NCBI RefSeq assembly: GCF_900198405.1
Contig: NZ_FZMR01000019.1
Span: 85,792 to 149,791, forward strand
Direction of reading: 5' to 3'
DNA: 64,000 nt
Origin: Helicobacter cetorum
GTDB lineage: Bacteria > Campylobacterota > Campylobacteria > Campylobacterales > Helicobacteraceae
Both the position numbers and the translations under genes were made by a program. The notes below the pieces were generated by a model, which saw only the letters and a list, made by a program, of their open reading frames with translations, had not been told where the DNA came from and did not search any database. Below are positions 20,785 to 32,466 of the stretch, piece after piece (the stretch's first letter is position 1; each line of letters begins with the position of its first letter).

Positions 20785-23665
<2,881 letters not shown>

Positions 23666-23693
23666 TCTATAACAAGCTTGAGTGTTTTAGTGG

Positions 23694-25268
23694 GTGTCTT
23701 TGAGAGTTAGGAATTTTTTAATTTTCCTTGTTATTTTTCTTTTTAGTGGATGTTTTGGGGTAATTTCTACCCATAAAACTCTCTCTCAAGCCCCCACAAA
23801 CCATTCTTATCTTTCCTATAACCCCTATACAACCACTATTGGTAATCTATACAAGCAATGGCTTACTATCAACCCTACTTATAGCGCTACCATGCTTTTA
23901 GAAGATGGCTTTGATGCCTTGTTACATAGAGTGGGTCTCATTAGAATGAGCCAAAAAAGCATTGATATACAGACTTATATCTATAGAAACGACCTTTCCT
24001 CTCAAGTGATTGCTAAAGAGCTTTTAAAAGCAGCTAATCGTGGGGTAAAGGTGCGTATTTTAATAGATGATAATGGCTTAGATTCTGATTTTTCAGATAT
24101 TATGCTTCTAAATTTCCATAAAAATATTGAAGTAAAAATCTTTAACCCCTACTATATCCGCAACAATGCCTTACGCTATTTTGAAATGCTTGTGGATTAT
24201 GAACGCATTAAAAAACGCATGCATAACAAGCTGTTTATTGTAGATAATGTGGCTGTAATTATAGGGGGGCGTAATATTGGAGATAATTATTTTGATAACG
24301 ATTTAGAGACTAATTTCTTGGATTTAGATGCGTTATTTTTAGGAGGCATTGCCCTAAAAGCTAGAGAGAGTTTTGATAATTATTGGAATTTTTACCGCTC
24401 TGTCCCTAGCTCACTACTAAGCACTCATAAAAAGCTTAAAAACAATGCCAAAGAAATTGCCAAACTCCATAAAAAAATTCCCATAAGCACCAAAGATAAG
24501 CAAGAGTTTGAAAAAAAGATAGAGGATTTTATAGAACGCTTTCAAAAATACCAATACACCATTTACTATGGCGAAGTGGCTTTTCTAGCCGATTTGCCTA
24601 AAAAAATTGACCTTCCAACCCTACCACAAAAACTCAAAAAACCCAATATTTCGCCCCACTCGCCTATCCAAATTGCTTTTGAAAAGGCTTTAGAAAATGC
24701 CAAAGACTCCGTTTCTATCGCCTCATCTTATTTCATTCCCGGTAAAAAAATCATGCAAACTTTTAAAAACCAAATTTCTAAGGGCATGGATATAGAGATA
24801 CTGACTAACTCACTCTCTTCAACTGATGCGATTGTAGTGTATGGAGCGTGGGAGAAGTATCGTAATAAATTAGTCAAAATGGGGGCTGATGTCTATGAAA
24901 TCCGCAATGATTTTTTCAACCGCCAAATTAAAGGGCGTTTTAGCACTAAGCATTCTTTACACAGCAAAACCATTGTTTTTGATGATAATCTCACGCTTTT
25001 GGGGAGTTTTAATATTGACCCTCGCTCTGCAGACATCAATACAGAGAGCGCTATACTCTTTTATAACCAAGACTTCGCTAAAAAAGTGCACTCACTCATC
25101 AAGCAAGAGGCCAAGCAATCATGGCATCTAGTGATACGACACCATAAAGTTATTTGGGAGGCTACAGAGGGGGGGAGGCTCATTCATCAAACCAACTCCC
25201 CTGATACTTCCTTGTTTTTGCGCTTTATCAAAGAATGGTCTAAAGTCTTGCCTGAAAGAGAGCTATAA
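23694..25268 (+). CDS. Phospholipase D-family lipoprotein (cardiolipin synthase-like)
   Basis: A 524-residue protein of the PLD superfamily with two HKD motifs: HNKLFIVDNVAVIIGGRN and HSKTIVFDDNLTLLGSFN. Both have the His-x-Lys-x4-Asp spacing, and the paired GG/GS-N elements are conserved. A lipobox LFSGC near residue 19 indicates a lipoprotein, unlike classic cardiolipin synthases with two membrane helices. It may act as a ClsC-type phosphatidyltransferase or as a phospholipase in the periplasm. The start is a GTG (23694), with a TTG two codons later also possible. It follows frdB by 28 bp. Confidence 0.85.
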   Translation: MSLRVRNFLIFLVIFLFSGCFGVISTHKTLSQAPTNHSYLSYNPYTTTIGNLYKQWLTINPTYSATMLLEDGFDALLHRVGLIRMSQKSIDIQTYIYRNDLSSQVIAKELLKAANRGVKVRILIDDNGLDSDFSDIMLLNFHKNIEVKIFNPYYIRNNALRYFEMLVDYERIKKRMHNKLFIVDNVAVIIGGRNIGDNYFDNDLETNFLDLDALFLGGIALKARESFDNYWNFYRSVPSSLLSTHKKLKNNAKEIAKLHKKIPISTKDKQEFEKKIEDFIERFQKYQYTIYYGEVAFLADLPKKIDLPTLPQKLKKPNISPHSPIQIAFEKALENAKDSVSIASSYFIPGKKIMQTFKNQISKGMDIEILTNSLSSTDAIVVYGAWEKYRNKLVKMGADVYEIRNDFFNRQIKGRFSTKHSLHSKTIVFDDNLTLLGSFNIDPRSADINTESAILFYNQDFAKKVHSLIKQEAKQSWHLVIRHHKVIWEATEGGRLIHQTNSPDTSLFLRFIKEWSKVLPEREL

Positions 25269-25310
25269 AAAGCTATTTTCTAATGAATAATCAAAAGATT
25301 TTAAAAATAC

Positions 25311-25341
25311 AAAAAGCTATAAGAAACCCCTATAGCTTTTT
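25311..25341. terminator. Bidirectional hairpin terminator
   Basis: AAAAAGCTATA and TATAGCTTTTT form an 11-bp perfect stem with a 9-base loop between the convergent phospholipase-D gene and an outer membrane protein gene. The A and T runs within the stem arms allow termination on both strands. Confidence 0.85.
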
Positions 25342-25349
25342 AAAACGCA

Positions 25350-26246
25350 TTAAAAGCGATAAACATAATTCACATTCCAAGTTACATATAAGGTCCATAA
25401 GCCATACATATTAGTTGTATTTGTAGGGGTGGAATTAGAGCAAGCACTTAAAGGGGAATTGTAATTGACCGCACAATTTCCCATATCCCCATGCACAGAT
25501 CCACTAACTTCTAAAGTATGGTGCTTATTGCCCCCTCTCAAACCTAAAGTGCCAAAACCTTGAAATTGGGTTACATTCATCATCTTTACAGATTGGTTAT
25601 TAAAACTCACACTCTCTCCTCCAAACCCTGCTCCCAAAAACCAACCGACAAAAAACTTCTTGCTTTGATAAAAATCATTCAAAAAGTCTACAAACAAGCT
25701 ATAAATATTCATAGAGATGCCAAGACCACTTACCCCTATGGATTGACCCCATGGCTGACCCTTATTGTTAAAATCTTGGATAGAAAAATTTTTAATCAAA
25801 TTTTGTGCCTTATACGAATACAAAAAGCCTGCTCTCAAGCCAATATTGGGGTATTTTTTACTGATATACTGATAGCCAACTTCTACATTAAAACCATTTA
25901 AAATGGCTTGAGAGCTACTATCGCTCAAATTAGAAAATAACCAATTTTGTTGGAAAAGCCCCTTCCAACCACTAGCCATACCCGAATACCCTATCCCAAT
26001 AAAAAACGCGCTTTTTTCTGGCGTGGCAATTTGGTGCTTTGGCGTAGTTTGATGATTGTTTTTAGTCTTTTCATCTATGAGAGCTTTTTCTTGATTTTTT
26101 TCATCAAGAGATTCTTTAGCGCTATCTATAGCTTGCAAGGTGCTAAAAGCTAAAATGCCAAGTAAAATACGAGCGAGACTAAAATATTTTATCAATTCGT
26201 TACCTATCTTTTTTTGTTGTAAAACAACTTGATTACTATAACACAT
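25350..26246 (-). CDS. Helicobacter outer membrane protein (small Hop/Hof-type barrel)
   Basis: A 298-residue outer membrane protein. A hydrophobic segment (FSLARILLGILAFSTLQA) near residues 22-39 is the signal peptide, followed by a charged linker (SAKESLDEKNQEKALIDEK) and a barrel with FFIGIGYSGMASGWKG, GLRAGFLYSYKAQN, FVGWFLGAGFGG and LGLRGGNKHHTLEVSG. It ends NVNYVYRF with the aromatic C-terminus used by the BAM machinery. I kept the ATG at 26246 (AAGGAATATGAT upstream); a TTG at LIKYFS would give a shorter leader. Two cysteines (NCAVNY, SACSN) may form a loop disulphide. Specific family member not identified. Confidence 0.8.
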   Translation of the reverse strand: MCYSNQVVLQQKKIGNELIKYFSLARILLGILAFSTLQAIDSAKESLDEKNQEKALIDEKTKNNHQTTPKHQIATPEKSAFFIGIGYSGMASGWKGLFQQNWLFSNLSDSSSQAILNGFNVEVGYQYISKKYPNIGLRAGFLYSYKAQNLIKNFSIQDFNNKGQPWGQSIGVSGLGISMNIYSLFVDFLNDFYQSKKFFVGWFLGAGFGGESVSFNNQSVKMMNVTQFQGFGTLGLRGGNKHHTLEVSGSVHGDMGNCAVNYNSPLSACSNSTPTNTTNMYGLWTLYVTWNVNYVYRF

Positions 26247-26483
26247 ATCATATTCCTTTTTTTAAAACATCAAAACAAAATCCATTATTCTAGTATTTAA
26301 CGCCTTAAAATCTTTTCAAATTGCTTAAAACTCATCTTTGATGTTAAATCCTTTATTTTTTATCTATTTTTTTAAAATTCTTTGTCTCTCTTTAATGATT
26401 GTTATTACCAACAAATTAGCATAAGAAATATAAACGCCCTTATTCTATAATGTAGGTCAAAATTAAAGCTAAAAAGAGAGATT

Positions 26484-27275
26484 ATGAAGAGTTTATTTGT
26501 TTTTTTGTTTCTTTTTAGCTCTTTGCATGCTATAAGCGGTGAAATTACTTGGTCTAAATTCATCAATAGTTTTAAGAATAATCCTAAAGCACAAAAAGAG
26601 CCTTCTAAGCAAAACAAACAAAATTTACAAAAATCAAAACCTTTGCAAAACCACTCTAAGTCAAACAAAAATCAAAGCGATTTAGCTAAAAAAGACCAGC
26701 AAGTTTTAGAAAAAATCCTAAAAAAGAACATGAGCTTTTATTTTACCTTTGGATACACTTATGGGCGTATGCGTTATTCTGTTAATACACCCATGCAAGA
26801 AAATTTCTCTACTAATAGTATAGGCTTTAGAGCCACTTCTGGTTTAGAGCATTATTTTAAAAAGCATTCTAAGTTTGGATATAGGCTATTTAGCACCTAC
26901 ACTTATTCACACTCTCTTTCAGTCGCACACCCTCAGCTTATACTCGCTCAAAGCTATGGCGGAGGGCTAGATTTTTTTGCCACTCTTATAAAGAAAAAGA
27001 CTTATCACTTAAGGTCTTATGCTGGCTTTGCCCTTAAAGATGAATTATTGATAGTGAGTGATGTTACTAAAATGGCGATTATCACTAAGAGTAAAAAGAG
27101 CTTTTTTCAAGCTCCTTTTAGATGTGGGTTTGTTGTAGATTTTATTGGGTATTTATCTTTGCAATGGGGGTTTGAAATCCCCTTAGTAAAGAATACCGCT
27201 TTTAACTATGATGGCTACAAGGAGCATTTTTCGCAGTTTTGGAAAACGAATTTTTCAATCATTGTTTCATTTTAA
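26484..27275 (+). CDS. Outer membrane protein, small Helicobacter type
   Basis: A 263-residue secreted protein with a signal peptide (MKSLFVFLFLFSSLHA), a long Lys/Gln/Asn-rich linker at about residues 30-75, and then a barrel-like region (FTFGYTYGRMRYSV, GYRLFSTYTYSHS, GGGLDFFATL) ending TNFSIIVSF with a terminal phenylalanine. The C-terminal layout is that of Helicobacter outer membrane proteins. It is divergent from the preceding outer membrane gene over a 237-bp gap and its stop almost touches the cysE stop, leaving no terminator space. Exact family not recognised. Confidence 0.75.
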   Translation: MKSLFVFLFLFSSLHAISGEITWSKFINSFKNNPKAQKEPSKQNKQNLQKSKPLQNHSKSNKNQSDLAKKDQQVLEKILKKNMSFYFTFGYTYGRMRYSVNTPMQENFSTNSIGFRATSGLEHYFKKHSKFGYRLFSTYTYSHSLSVAHPQLILAQSYGGGLDFFATLIKKKTYHLRSYAGFALKDELLIVSDVTKMAIITKSKKSFFQAPFRCGFVVDFIGYLSLQWGFEIPLVKNTAFNYDGYKEHFSQFWKTNFSIIVSF

Positions 27276-27276
27276 A

Positions 27277-27777
27277 TTACTTCACTATCCCTACAGCTAC
27301 AGAATTTGGCTCTATGTCTTTTAGCACGACAGCATTTGCTCCAATCTTAGCCCCCTCGCCAATAGTAATATTGCCTAAGACTTTTGCACCAGCTCCTATA
27401 ATGACATGATTTTTTAAAGTAGGGTGGCGCTTCTTTTTAGCTAAACTTAGCCCTCCTAAAGTTACCCCTTGATAAATCAAGCAATCATCGCCAATAATGG
27501 TGGTTTCGCCTATGACAATGCCTATAGCATGGTCTATAAATAGCCTACGACCTATTGAAGCACCCGGATGAATATCTACTTTAGTGATAAATAAATTCAT
27601 TCCACTAATCATTCTAGCCATAAGCTTAAAGTTTTTAACCCACAAGGCATGCGCGATTCTGTGTAAAATCAAAGCCACTAAACCCGGATAGCAAAATAAT
27701 AGCTCCCATTGGCTATTAAATGCTGGGTCTTTAAGAGCGGGCTGTTTAATATCTTCTTTTATCAAAGACCAAATCAA
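27277..27777 (-). CDS. cysE: Serine O-acetyltransferase
   Basis: A 166-residue left-handed beta-helix acetyltransferase, acetylating serine to O-acetylserine for cysteine synthesis. Seen are the short N-terminal helical part, [29 protein letters not shown] with the catalytic His-Asp region, [21 protein letters not shown] and [20 protein letters not shown]. It stops at GIVK, just where most members continue with PAK/R and a tail, so the C-terminus appears clipped at the junction with the outer membrane gene. It lies 20 bp after cysK on the same strand. Confidence 0.9.
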   Translation of the reverse strand: MIWSLIKEDIKQPALKDPAFNSQWELLFCYPGLVALILHRIAHALWVKNFKLMARMISGMNLFITKVDIHPGASIGRRLFIDHAIGIVIGETTIIGDDCLIYQGVTLGGLSLAKKKRHPTLKNHVIIGAGAKVLGNITIGEGAKIGANAVVLKDIEPNSVAVGIVK

Positions 27778-27797
27778 AGTTTCACCTTATCAATATA

Positions 27798-28691
27798 TCA
27801 ATCAAAAATACCGGTGCTTAAATAGCGTTCACCCGTATCATTGAGCATGGTTACAACAACTTGATGAGATTTAATGAGTTGTTTAGCTACAAACACATTC
27901 GCCCCACTTGAAATACCTACTAACAAGCCATCATTTCTAGCTAAATGCAAGGTTGAATTAATGGCGTCTTCATTAGAAATGGTTATGATTTCATCAATAA
28001 CGCTCAAATCTAAATTTTTAGGCACAAAATTCGCCCCTATACCTTGGATTTTATGGCTACCGGCTCTTTTTTGACTCACTAAGGGCGAATCTTTTGGCTC
28101 AATAGCAATGATTTTAATTTGCGGGTTTTTTTCTTTTAAAAATTTCCCTACCCCAGAAATCGTCCCCCCTGTGCCAAAGCCTGCAATAAAGGCATCAATT
28201 TTACCTTGCGTGCTATTCCAAATTTCAAGAGCGGTTGTTTTATAGTGCATATTAGGGTTAGCCACATTTTCAAACTGACTAGGAATAAAAGAATTAGGAT
28301 TATCTTTGGCTAATTCTAATGCCTTTTGCACCGCCCCTTGCATGCCTAAACTAGGCTCTGTTAAAACAATCTTAGCCCCATAAGCTTTGAGTAATTTTTG
28401 TCTTTCTATACTCATAGAACTTGGCATAGTAAAGATAGCTTGCAAGCGCAAACTCGCACAAATCATGCTCAATGCAATGCCGGTATTCCCACTTGTAGGC
28501 TCAATAATCAAAGTGTTTTGATTGATTTTGTTAGTTTCTAAAGCATTTTTAATCATCGCTATAGAGGCTCTATCTTTAATAGAATGTGAGGGGTTTAAAA
28601 ACTCGCACTTGCCTAAAATCGTGCCAACATCATGGCTAATTTTTATGAGCGGAGTGTTTCCTATAAGCTCAGTAACCTTTTCAAAAACCAT
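27798..28691 (-). CDS. cysK: Cysteine synthase (O-acetylserine sulfhydrylase type)
   Basis: A 297-residue PLP enzyme. The cofactor lysine is in NPSHSIKDRASIAM near residue 40. Phosphate and substrate loops are EPTSGNTGIALSM and GFGTGGTISGVGKFLKEKNP, and SSGAN lies near the C-terminus. The pairing with cysE points to O-acetylserine plus sulfide to cysteine. In H. pylori, as I recall, the homologous enzyme sits with metB/cgl and works with cystathionine, so a cystathionine beta-synthase role is a possible alternative. It has a divergent promoter region shared with the tRNA cluster. Confidence 0.9.
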   Translation of the reverse strand: MVFEKVTELIGNTPLIKISHDVGTILGKCEFLNPSHSIKDRASIAMIKNALETNKINQNTLIIEPTSGNTGIALSMICASLRLQAIFTMPSSMSIERQKLLKAYGAKIVLTEPSLGMQGAVQKALELAKDNPNSFIPSQFENVANPNMHYKTTALEIWNSTQGKIDAFIAGFGTGGTISGVGKFLKEKNPQIKIIAIEPKDSPLVSQKRAGSHKIQGIGANFVPKNLDLSVIDEIITISNEDAINSTLHLARNDGLLVGISSGANVFVAKQLIKSHQVVVTMLNDTGERYLSTGIFD

Positions 28692-28878
28692 TTTTTACCC
28701 TTTATGATAAAACTTTAATGACAGATTTTTTCTGTAATTGGTGAAAACTTATATCAAAATTAGTTGCATATTAAGAAAATATTTGGTAAAAATGATAAAA
28801 TTTTTAGGAAGTTAAGCCAAAATTTCACATTCTTTTTGGGCTTATTTTTCTAAAAATTTTTAATTATTTCAAAAGTTC

Positions 28879-28907
28879 TTGACAAGCACTCAAAAAAATT
28901 GTATTAT
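28879..28907 (+). promoter_or_regulatory. Vegetative promoter of the tRNA cluster
   Basis: TTGACA at 28879-28884, a 17-bp spacer and TATTAT at 28902-28907, about 45 bp before tRNA-Lys. A consensus -35 is unusual in Helicobacter, where most promoters rely on an extended -10, and fits strong stable-RNA transcription. Confidence 0.75.
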
Positions 28908-28953
28908 TTCAAAGTCTTTTCATTCAAAGGGCGTTTTATTGTTTTATTTTTAA

Positions 28954-29029
28954 GACCCGTTAGCTCAGCCGGTAGAGCAATTCCCTTTTAAGGAATGGGC
29001 CGTTGGTTCGAATCCAACACGGGTCACCA
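28954..29029 (+). tRNA. tRNA-Lys (UUU)
   Basis: 76 nt including an encoded CCA. The acceptor GACCCGT pairs with ACGGGTC. The D arm is TTAGCTCAGCCGGTAGAGCA, the anticodon stem ATTCC/GGAAT with loop CTTTTAA gives UUU, and the T arm is TTGGTTCGAATCCAA. Confidence 0.97.
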
Positions 29030-29048
29030 TTTTTAAATTGAGCATAGT

Positions 29049-29123
29049 GGCTCCTTCATCTAGTGGTTAGGATACCACCCTTTCACGGTGGTTACAGGGG
29101 TTCAAATCCCCTAGGAGTCACCA
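29049..29123 (+). tRNA. tRNA-Glu (UUC), first copy
   Basis: 75 nt including CCA. The acceptor GGCTCCT pairs with AGGAGTC (one G-U pair). The anticodon stem CCACC/GGTGG with loop CTTTCAC gives UUC. T arm AGGGGTTCAAATCCCCT. Discriminator base A. Confidence 0.96.
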
Positions 29124-29174
29124 CTCTTTTTTAAATCTTTATTTTTTTAATTAGTGCTATCTCATCTAAAAGAT

Positions 29175-29250
29175 GGTCGCTTAGCTCAGTTGGTAGAGCG
29201 CTACCCTTACAAGGTAGATGTCATAAGTTCGAGTCTTATAGCGACCACCA
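29175..29250 (+). tRNA. tRNA-Val (UAC)
   Basis: 76 nt including CCA. The acceptor GGTCGCT pairs with AGCGACC, and the anticodon stem CTACC/GGTAG with loop CTTACAA gives UAC. T arm ATAAGTTCGAGTCTTAT. Confidence 0.97.
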
Positions 29251-29309
29251 TTTTAACTTCAAAAGTGAAGCCATAGTAGTGTGATGAGATTGAAGTTTAT
29301 TTAAAGCAT

Positions 29310-29386
29310 GGAGCGGTAGTTCAGCTGGTTAGAATATCTGCCTGTCACGCAGGGGGTCGCGGGTTCGAGTCCCGTCCGCTCCGCCA
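29310..29386 (+). tRNA. tRNA-Asp (GUC)
   Basis: 77 nt including CCA. The acceptor GGAGCGG pairs with CCGCTCC, and the anticodon stem TCTGC/GCAGG with loop CTGTCAC gives GUC. T arm CGGGTTCGAGTCCCG, discriminator G as expected for Asp. Confidence 0.97.
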
Positions 29387-29458
29387 CTCAAATATTTCTC
29401 TCAAAATTATCTTATTATTTTCTCTTTTTTAGTTATCGCATTGTTTTTGTATTTTAAT

Positions 29459-29534
29459 GACCCTTTCATCTAGTGGCCAAGGATACCACCCTTTCACGGT
29501 GGAAACGGAAGTTCAAATCTTTCAAGGGTCGCCA
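29459..29534 (+). tRNA. tRNA-Glu (UUC), second diverged copy
   Basis: 76 nt including CCA. The acceptor GACCCTT pairs with AAGGGTC. The anticodon arm is identical to the first tRNA-Glu (CCACC-CTTTCAC-GGTGG, UUC). The T stem GGAAG/CTTTC is weaker with a G-U pair, the D loop is one base longer and the discriminator is G instead of A. It lies at the end of the cluster after a 72-bp AT-rich gap. Confidence 0.92.
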
Positions 29535-29717
29535 TTTTCAAAAATTAATCAAATATGAAGTTTATTGTAGTTATAATACGCACCGATATTAAAAAGATGA
29601 TTATTGTAAGCAATTCAAAACACTCTCTCATAATGCGTTTTTTAAACGAACTTTTTAATTCATTAAAACGCCTTAGAAAGCGTGCATATTTTAAAAATCT
29701 TAGAACAAGGTATTTGT

Positions 29718-31073
29718 ATGAAAACAAAGAAAATTACAAAAAGTATGGTCGCTTGGAGTTTGTTAAGCGCTTTTCTTGTAGCCGAAGAAAACGGCTTTTA
29801 TGGCGAGCTTGGTTGGATATACTCACACCAAGAATACTCCCAAAAGACCAAAACGCTTATCCCAGAAAAAGTTATCCCTGCCACTAATCCTAATGGCACT
29901 ATTCCTAATCCTTTTCCTAATGAAAAACCACTCCCACCCAATACCGATACAACTTGCACTTCAGCAAATAGCACAAGCTGTATTAATGGCGAAAGCATAA
30001 CAACTCAAATCAGCTCGCTTGATAATCTTGTTACCACGCTTTATGATTTAGAAAGTGCGAGCAGGGGTAGTGGCACTAATGGAAAGTATCAAAATTATGA
30101 TTTTTCTTCAAAAATACTAACTGACAATATTAATACGGCGATACAAGATATTATCAAATTACATAATTTTGCTAATGGCAAACAAGACTTACTCTATAAC
30201 GGCGCAAACAACCTTGGTGAATTGCTTGCTAGTGCTAGTAGTGCTGTTGGGGCAGTCGCCTCATATCTTAATAAAGAGGCTAACGCTCCCTTTAGTCAAC
30301 AAATCCCCTTAAAAACTGCCCCTATAGGCACACCCATTTCTGCAAGCCCTGAAGAGCAAGCCAAACAAGTAGTGTTGAGTAATGCCTCTAGCGTGGCTAA
30401 TAACGCTCAAGGCTATTTAAATGGTATCATCTCTCAAATCCAAGCCACAGCTAGAAAAGCTAGTATTATCCCCAGAACTATTCCTAGTATCAGTAGCTCT
30501 AGCTCCTTAGGTAATGGCGGGCCGGGCTATGGCTTGAATGTGCAGTTTGGCTATAAATGGTTCTTTGGAAAGAAAAAGCGTTTTGGCGTGCGAACCTATG
30601 CGACTTACTCCTATTTGTATTCTAATTTGCAATATAAAAACCAATTCAAGCAAGATGTAGCTAGTGTAGGCTTAGTGGGTCAAGCTAACAATAATATTTA
30701 TGGTGCGGGCATAGACTTTTTATGGAATTTTTGGGAAGGCAAAGGTAAGAATCAATACCGCACAGCTGGAATATTGCTTGGCACTGAATTATTGGGGTCT
30801 ACTTGGTGTGTTGAAAACCAATCATTTTGGGAAAATGAAATGCATGTCATAAATACGCATGGAGGGCATGCCAAGATGAATACAAGCTACTTTCAAATTC
30901 CTGTGGTTGTGGGCTTTAGGTCTAATCTATCCAAGCATAATGGCTTAGAATTTGGGCTTAAAATCCCCCTAGCTTATAACAGCTATTTTAAAAGCCATTA
31001 TAACGGCACAGAAACCACCGTTGTGTATAAAAACATGGTGCAGTTTTACATCAACTATGTGGTGAATTTCTAA
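29718..31073 (+). CDS. Helicobacter outer membrane protein (Hop-type)
   Basis: A 451-residue outer membrane protein. I chose the ATG at 29718 (MKTKKITKSMVAW) because AAGG stands 7 bp before it and it yields a proper signal peptide (SLLSAFLVAEENGF); an ATG twelve codons upstream adds an unlikely charged extension. The mature N-terminus EENGFYGELGWIYSHQEYS resembles the Hop pattern. A variable, Ser/Thr/Asn-rich middle (about 60-250) contains a CTSANSTSC cysteine pair. The C-terminal half is a conserved barrel (GLNVQFGYKWFFGKKKRFGVR, YGAGIDFLWNFWEG, QFYINYVVNF). Such proteins are porins or adhesins; the ligand is unknown. Confidence 0.88.
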   Translation: MKTKKITKSMVAWSLLSAFLVAEENGFYGELGWIYSHQEYSQKTKTLIPEKVIPATNPNGTIPNPFPNEKPLPPNTDTTCTSANSTSCINGESITTQISSLDNLVTTLYDLESASRGSGTNGKYQNYDFSSKILTDNINTAIQDIIKLHNFANGKQDLLYNGANNLGELLASASSAVGAVASYLNKEANAPFSQQIPLKTAPIGTPISASPEEQAKQVVLSNASSVANNAQGYLNGIISQIQATARKASIIPRTIPSISSSSSLGNGGPGYGLNVQFGYKWFFGKKKRFGVRTYATYSYLYSNLQYKNQFKQDVASVGLVGQANNNIYGAGIDFLWNFWEGKGKNQYRTAGILLGTELLGSTWCVENQSFWENEMHVINTHGGHAKMNTSYFQIPVVVGFRSNLSKHNGLEFGLKIPLAYNSYFKSHYNGTETTVVYKNMVQFYINYVVNF

Positions 31074-31098
31074 AATTTACATAAGGGGCTTTAGGGCG

Positions 31099-32466
31099 TT
31101 AGCATTTTAAGGTTTTGGCTAATCCCCCTAACGAAGTCTCTTTGTATTTTTCATTCATATCTTTTCCGGTAGCATACATCGTAGCAATCACTTCATCTAG
31201 GCTTACTTTAGGCTTGTAATCATCTTCTAGGGCAAGTTTAGAGGCGCTGATAGCCTTAATCGCACCTAAGACATTCCTTTCAATGCAAGGAATTTGCACC
31301 AAGCCTTCCACAGGGTCGCATGTCAATCCTAAATGATGTTCCATAGCAATTTCACTAGCCATTAAGACTTGTTGCATTGTAGCTTGATATAGATACGCTA
31401 AGCCCCCTGCAGCCATAGAGCTTGCCACACCAATTTCAGCTTGACACCCCGCCTCTGCACCACTTAATGAGGCATTCTTTTTATAAAGATAGCCAATAGC
31501 AGAACATGTGAGCAAAAAGTCATTGACAGCCATTTGTGATAAATTTTCAAACAAATGATTTTGTGCGTATAAAAGGACACTTGGCACAACTGCACATGCT
31601 CCATTAGTAGGGGCGGTTACCACCTTACCCCCACTAGCATTTTCTTCAGCAATAGCTCGAGCATAAAGCGAAATATAATCAATCAAGGCTAAGGGGTCAT
31701 TCCCATTTTTGGGGTGTTTTTCTAAGCGTGCTTTAATGCTTGGGGCTAATCGTGTAACTTTCAAGCGACCGGGCAGATAAATTTCTTTAGAATTAGCCCC
31801 ATTATTGTAGCATTCAAGCATGGTTTGATAGATTTTTGTCATCGCTTCATCAGGGTGATTTCCCAAAGCCTTTTCTCTCAAACGCACGATTTCAGCAATG
31901 CTTTTTTGATGTGTTTGGCATAATTCTAGCAATTCTTTAGCGCTACTAAAATCATAGGCAGTGCTTTCACTAGCGCTTTCTTTAGATAGATTTTTTAATT
32001 CTGTCTCCGTATAGACAAACCCCCCTCCAACAGAATAATAAGTCTCTTCTTTTAAAATCTCTCCCTTAGCATTAAAAGCTTGTAAAATGAGAGCGTTTTC
32101 ATGCCTAGTTAAACGCTCATTATTAAAAATTAGATCTTTAGAATAGTCAAAATGAACGCCATGTTTATTGGCAAGTTTTAAAACTTTATTCTCAAGTGTT
32201 TCATGCAACAAGGTTTTTTTGGTTGTAATATCTAATTCGTTAGCATAAATCCCATGCAAGCCAATAAGCACCGCCTCATCGCTCAAATGCCCTTTTCCGG
32301 TCAAAGACAATGAGCCATGCAAAGTGATTTGAATGCGCTCTACTTGTTCTAAAACATCTTTTAACAATTCACAAAATCTAGCTCCAGCTTCCATAGGCCC
32401 TATGGTGTGTGAAGAGCTAGGCCCAACCCCGATTTTAAAAATGGATAAAATAGAAAAACTAGCCAT
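31099..32466 (-). CDS. sdaA: L-serine dehydratase, iron-sulfur type
   Basis: A 455-residue single-chain [4Fe-4S] serine deaminase converting L-serine to pyruvate and ammonia, an important fuel route in gastric Helicobacter. KIGVGPSSSHTIGPMEAG opens the beta domain. Cluster cysteines and the active-site region lie in NGACAVVP, LTCSAIGYLYKKNASLSGAEAGCQAEIG and DPVEGLVQIPCIERN. It overlaps the upstream transporter gene sdaC by one base (TAATG), so both are coexpressed. Confidence 0.95.
   Translation of the reverse strand: MASFSILSIFKIGVGPSSSHTIGPMEAGARFCELLKDVLEQVERIQITLHGSLSLTGKGHLSDEAVLIGLHGIYANELDITTKKTLLHETLENKVLKLANKHGVHFDYSKDLIFNNERLTRHENALILQAFNAKGEILKEETYYSVGGGFVYTETELKNLSKESASESTAYDFSSAKELLELCQTHQKSIAEIVRLREKALGNHPDEAMTKIYQTMLECYNNGANSKEIYLPGRLKVTRLAPSIKARLEKHPKNGNDPLALIDYISLYARAIAEENASGGKVVTAPTNGACAVVPSVLLYAQNHLFENLSQMAVNDFLLTCSAIGYLYKKNASLSGAEAGCQAEIGVASSMAAGGLAYLYQATMQQVLMASEIAMEHHLGLTCDPVEGLVQIPCIERNVLGAIKAISASKLALEDDYKPKVSLDEVIATMYATGKDMNEKYKETSLGGLAKTLKC

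Noticed and set aside
28954..29534. tRNA cluster as an attachment site for an integrated element
   Set aside because: I found no integrase and no repeated tRNA 3' end nearby; flanking genes are ordinary for Helicobacter.
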